Positions 61,522-64,000 of a stretch of DNA of 64,000 nt are shown piece by piece. Both the position numbers and the translations under genes were made by a program. Positions within the stretch are counted from its first letter, which is position 1. Each line of letters opens with the position of its first letter. The notes under the pieces are model-generated. The model saw nothing but the letters and a program-made list of their open reading frames with translations, was not told the DNA's origin and ran no database searches. The DNA is from DATBGZ01 sp036557785 (GTDB lineage Bacteria; Actinomycetota; Actinomycetes; Mycobacteriales; Micromonosporaceae), in contig DATBGZ010000038.1 in NCBI GenBank assembly GCA_036557785.1, positions 140,530 through 204,529 on the forward strand, written 5' to 3'.

Positions 61522-63969
61522 GTGGAGATCCCGGAGCGGGCACGGGTCGTCGTCATCGGCGGTGGCGTCATCGGTACGTCGGTGGCCTACCACCTCGCGC
61601 ACCTCGGCGTCACGGACGTACTCCTGCTGGAGCGCGACCGGCTCACCTCCGGCACCACCTGGCACGCCGCCGGCCTGATGGTCACGTTCGGATCGATGTC
61701 CGAGACCTCCACCCGCATGCGCCAGTACAGCCGTGAGCTCTACACCCGGCTCGAGGCAGAAACCGGGCTCGCCACCGGGTTCGCTCCGGTCGGGTTCATC
61801 GAGGTCGCCGCCGACCCCGGGCGCCTGGAGGAGTACCGCCGGGTGGCCGCGTTCAACCGCCATCTCGGGGTCGACGTCCACGAGATCTCCCCCGACGAGG
61901 TGGGCAAGCTCTTCCCGCTGGCCCGCACCGAGGATATCCTCGCCGGCTTCTATGTCCCTGACGACGGGCGGGTCAACCCGGTCGATGTCACGATGTCGCT
62001 CGCCCGCGGCGCCCGACAGAAGGGCGTGCGCGTCGTCGAAGGCGTCGCGGTGACCGGCGTGACGACCCGGGGCGGCGCGGTGACCGGGGTCCGCACACCG
62101 TACGGGCTCGTCGAGGCCGAGGTCGTCGTCAACTGCGCGGGGATGTGGGCCAGGCAGCTTGCGGAGAGCTCCGGCGTGAGCGTGGCGCTGCAGGCGGCCG
62201 AGCACTACTACCTCATCACCGAACCACTCTCCAGTGTGGACGCTTCGCTGCCCGTGCTCGAGGACCCCGCCTCGTACGGGTACTACCGCGAAGAGGGCGG
62301 CGGGCTGATGATCGGCCTCTTCGAGCCGGTCAGCGCACCCTGGCACGCCGACGCGATCCCGGCCGACGCCTCGTTCCTGACCCTGCCGCCGGACTGGGAC
62401 CGGATGGCGCCGTTCCTGCACACGGCGATGCAGCGCGTCCCGGTGACCGTGGACGCTGGCGTGAAGCTGTTCTTCTGCGGGCCGGAGAGCTTCACCCCGG
62501 ACCTGGCGCCGGTGATCGGTGAGGCGCCGGAGTTGCGGAACTACTTCGTGGCCGCGGGGCTGAACTCGATCGGGATCCTCACCGGTGGCGGCGTCGGCCG
62601 GGCGGTGGCGCAGTGGATCGTCGACGGTCATCCCGACATCGACGTGACCGGGATAAACGTCGATCGGCTTGAGCCATACCAGGCCAATCGCGAGTACCGC
62701 GCCACCCGCACGGTGGAGGCGCTCGGCCTGGTCTACGCGACGCACTATCCGAACCGGCCCATGCGCACGGCCCGGGGCGCGAAGCTCTCGGCGCTGCACG
62801 AGCGGCTGGCCGGGCAGGGGGCGTACTTCCGCGACGTGAGCGGATGGGAGTCGCCTGACTGGTACGCCGGCGCGGGCGTGGTCGCCGAGCCGGGGCCGCT
62901 GTCGTGGGGCCGGCCGGCGTGGTTCGACCACTGGGCCGCGGAGCACCGGGCGGCCCGGGAGGGCGTGATCGTCATGGACATGTCGTTCATGGCGAAGTTC
63001 CTCGTGCAGGGGCGCGACGCGGGGCCGTTCCTCGAGTTGCTGTCGGCGAACCGCGTCGACCGCGATCCGGGCGTGATCACGTACACGCAATGGCTGAACG
63101 AGCGGGGGACGATCGAAGCCGACCTCACGGTCACGAAACTCGACGACGAGCACTACTGGGTGGTCGCGTCCGATACCGCGCACCGGCACGCCGAGACGTG
63201 GATGCGCCGTCATCTCGGCGGGTTCCGGGCGTCGGTCACCGACATGACGTCGGCGTACACGCAGGTGAACGTGCAGGGCCCGCAGTCGCGGGCAGTGCTG
63301 CAGGCGCTCACCTCGCATGACATGTCGAACGACGCGTTCCCTTATCGCACTGCACGCGAGATCGACATCGGCTTCGCGCGGGTGTTGTGCATCCGGATCA
63401 CGTACCTCGGTGAGCTCGGCTACGAGTTGTACGTGCCGACGGAACAGGGCCGGCACGTGTACGAGCGCATCGTCGCCGCGGGCGAGCCGTTCGGCTTGCG
63501 CCATGCCGGCTTGAAGGCACTCGCGAGCCTGCGCATGGAGAAGGGCTATCGCGACTACGGCCACGACATCGACAACACCGACTCGGCGCTCGAAGCCGGG
63601 TTGGGGTTCGCGGTCGCGCTCGACAAGCCGGGCGGTTTCATCGGGCGTGACGCGGTCGCGGCGCAGCGGGCGGCGGGACCACTGCAGCGCCGGCTGGTGC
63701 AGGTGCTGCTCGACGACCCCGAACCGCTGCTGTTCCACGCCGAGGTCGTGCGCCGCAACGACAAGCCGGTCGGCTACGTGCGCGCCGCCTCGTACGGGTT
63801 CACGGTGGGCGGCGCCGTCGGCCTCGTCATGGTCGACGCGGGCGAACGTATCGACGCGTCGTACCTCGACAACGCGACCTGGGAGGTCGACGTCGCCGGT
63901 CGCTCGTACCCGGCTCGCGCGTCGCTCCGTCCCCTCTACGACCCCGCGATGGAACGCATCAAGAGCTGA
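61522..63969 (+). CDS. FAD-dependent dimethylglycine/sarcosine dehydrogenase-like enzyme with GcvT domain
   Basis: 815 residues from a GTG. N-terminal FAD-binding Rossmann motif VVVIGGGVIGTSVAYHLAHL (about 9-28) and SGTTWHAAGLM, whose His is the usual covalent FAD site, fit the DAO family. Residues ~430-815 form the folate-binding GcvT-like part (EGVIVMDMSFMAKFLVQG, ITYLGELGYELYVP, LKALASLRMEKGYRDYG). It would oxidise dimethylglycine, sarcosine or a related N-methyl amine and pass formaldehyde to tetrahydrofolate. It follows the YceI terminator and stops 31 bases before the window end. Confidence 0.9.
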   Translation: MEIPERARVVVIGGGVIGTSVAYHLAHLGVTDVLLLERDRLTSGTTWHAAGLMVTFGSMSETSTRMRQYSRELYTRLEAETGLATGFAPVGFIEVAADPGRLEEYRRVAAFNRHLGVDVHEISPDEVGKLFPLARTEDILAGFYVPDDGRVNPVDVTMSLARGARQKGVRVVEGVAVTGVTTRGGAVTGVRTPYGLVEAEVVVNCAGMWARQLAESSGVSVALQAAEHYYLITEPLSSVDASLPVLEDPASYGYYREEGGGLMIGLFEPVSAPWHADAIPADASFLTLPPDWDRMAPFLHTAMQRVPVTVDAGVKLFFCGPESFTPDLAPVIGEAPELRNYFVAAGLNSIGILTGGGVGRAVAQWIVDGHPDIDVTGINVDRLEPYQANREYRATRTVEALGLVYATHYPNRPMRTARGAKLSALHERLAGQGAYFRDVSGWESPDWYAGAGVVAEPGPLSWGRPAWFDHWAAEHRAAREGVIVMDMSFMAKFLVQGRDAGPFLELLSANRVDRDPGVITYTQWLNERGTIEADLTVTKLDDEHYWVVASDTAHRHAETWMRRHLGGFRASVTDMTSAYTQVNVQGPQSRAVLQALTSHDMSNDAFPYRTAREIDIGFARVLCIRITYLGELGYELYVPTEQGRHVYERIVAAGEPFGLRHAGLKALASLRMEKGYRDYGHDIDNTDSALEAGLGFAVALDKPGGFIGRDAVAAQRAAGPLQRRLVQVLLDDPEPLLFHAEVVRRNDKPVGYVRAASYGFTVGGAVGLVMVDAGERIDASYLDNATWEVDVAGRSYPARASLRPLYDPAMERIKS

Positions 63970-64000
63970 CCGGCTCCTGCGCGACCGGCTCGACGTCGCC

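Noticed and set aside
61495..63738. Long minus-strand frame opposite the FAD enzyme
   Set aside because: Shadow frame; no motifs, while the plus strand has a full FAD/GcvT protein.

Overview
The window is high-GC DNA (about 70% by eye) with GTG and TTG starts, short ATGA or GTGA overlaps between co-transcribed genes, lipoprotein signals, many ECF sigma, LuxR (LAL) and SARP regulators, and a complete ureide pathway. This is typical of a mycelial actinobacterium. The repeated octamer CCGTACGG and the long near-perfect hairpin after the YceI gene fit Micromonosporales best, but that placement is inference. I see no rRNA, tRNA, CRISPR array, integrase or intact insertion sequence.

Layout. (1) 1-11164, minus strand: a defence block. 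It runs from an HTH plus methylase-like protein whose catalytic motif is missing, through hsdM, hsdS and hsdR, to a protein with an HsdR-like N-terminal nuclease domain and an AAA ATPase fused to a PD-(D/E)XK-like domain. A fragment of another gene lies at the left edge. (2) 11345-13981: two lipoproteins and a von Willebrand factor A protein. (3) 13987-15109: an AbiEi-like/DUF559 gene bracketed by two inverted copies of a 60-bp palindromic element. (4) 15192-33948: a DrrAB-type ABC exporter, an aminopeptidase P, Nudix, LAL and SARP-type regulators, a membrane mannosyltransferase-like protein, a PLP decarboxylase, an MFS exporter, a broken HIT gene, a membrane phosphoesterase, two sigma factors and a lipoprotein. 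(5) 33949-34478: non-coding, with two inverted copies of a dispersed repeat. (6) 34479-41760: methyltransferase, DUF4032 protein, citrate synthase, a hydrolase/TetR pair with an operator inside its promoter, deacetylase-like protein and glycosyltransferase. (7) 42772-47992: a compact operon for urate to allantoate breakdown (uraD, uraH, urate oxidase, a DUF6986 aldolase-like gene, allB, alc). (8) 48103-51679: TIR-like membrane protein, ArfB, quinone reductase, thioesterase. (9) 51714-52971: three more copies of the dispersed repeat around an XRE regulator. (10) 53049-56631: acyl-CoA synthetase, LigD polymerase and a Cys-rich unknown. (11) 56700-60677: a 1325-residue protein with an N-terminal helical region, an Hsp90-type (GHKL) ATPase and eight 66-residue C-terminal repeats. 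(12) YceI and a dimethylglycine-dehydrogenase-like flavoenzyme.

The most notable items are the Hsp90-like repeat protein, the type I restriction operon with a catalytically dead methylase paralogue and its own palindromic operators, the five-copy dispersed element, the inverted palindromes around the DUF559 gene, and two over-represented palindromes (CCGTACGG and TCCACAGTGGA) that persist inside genes despite using rare codons.
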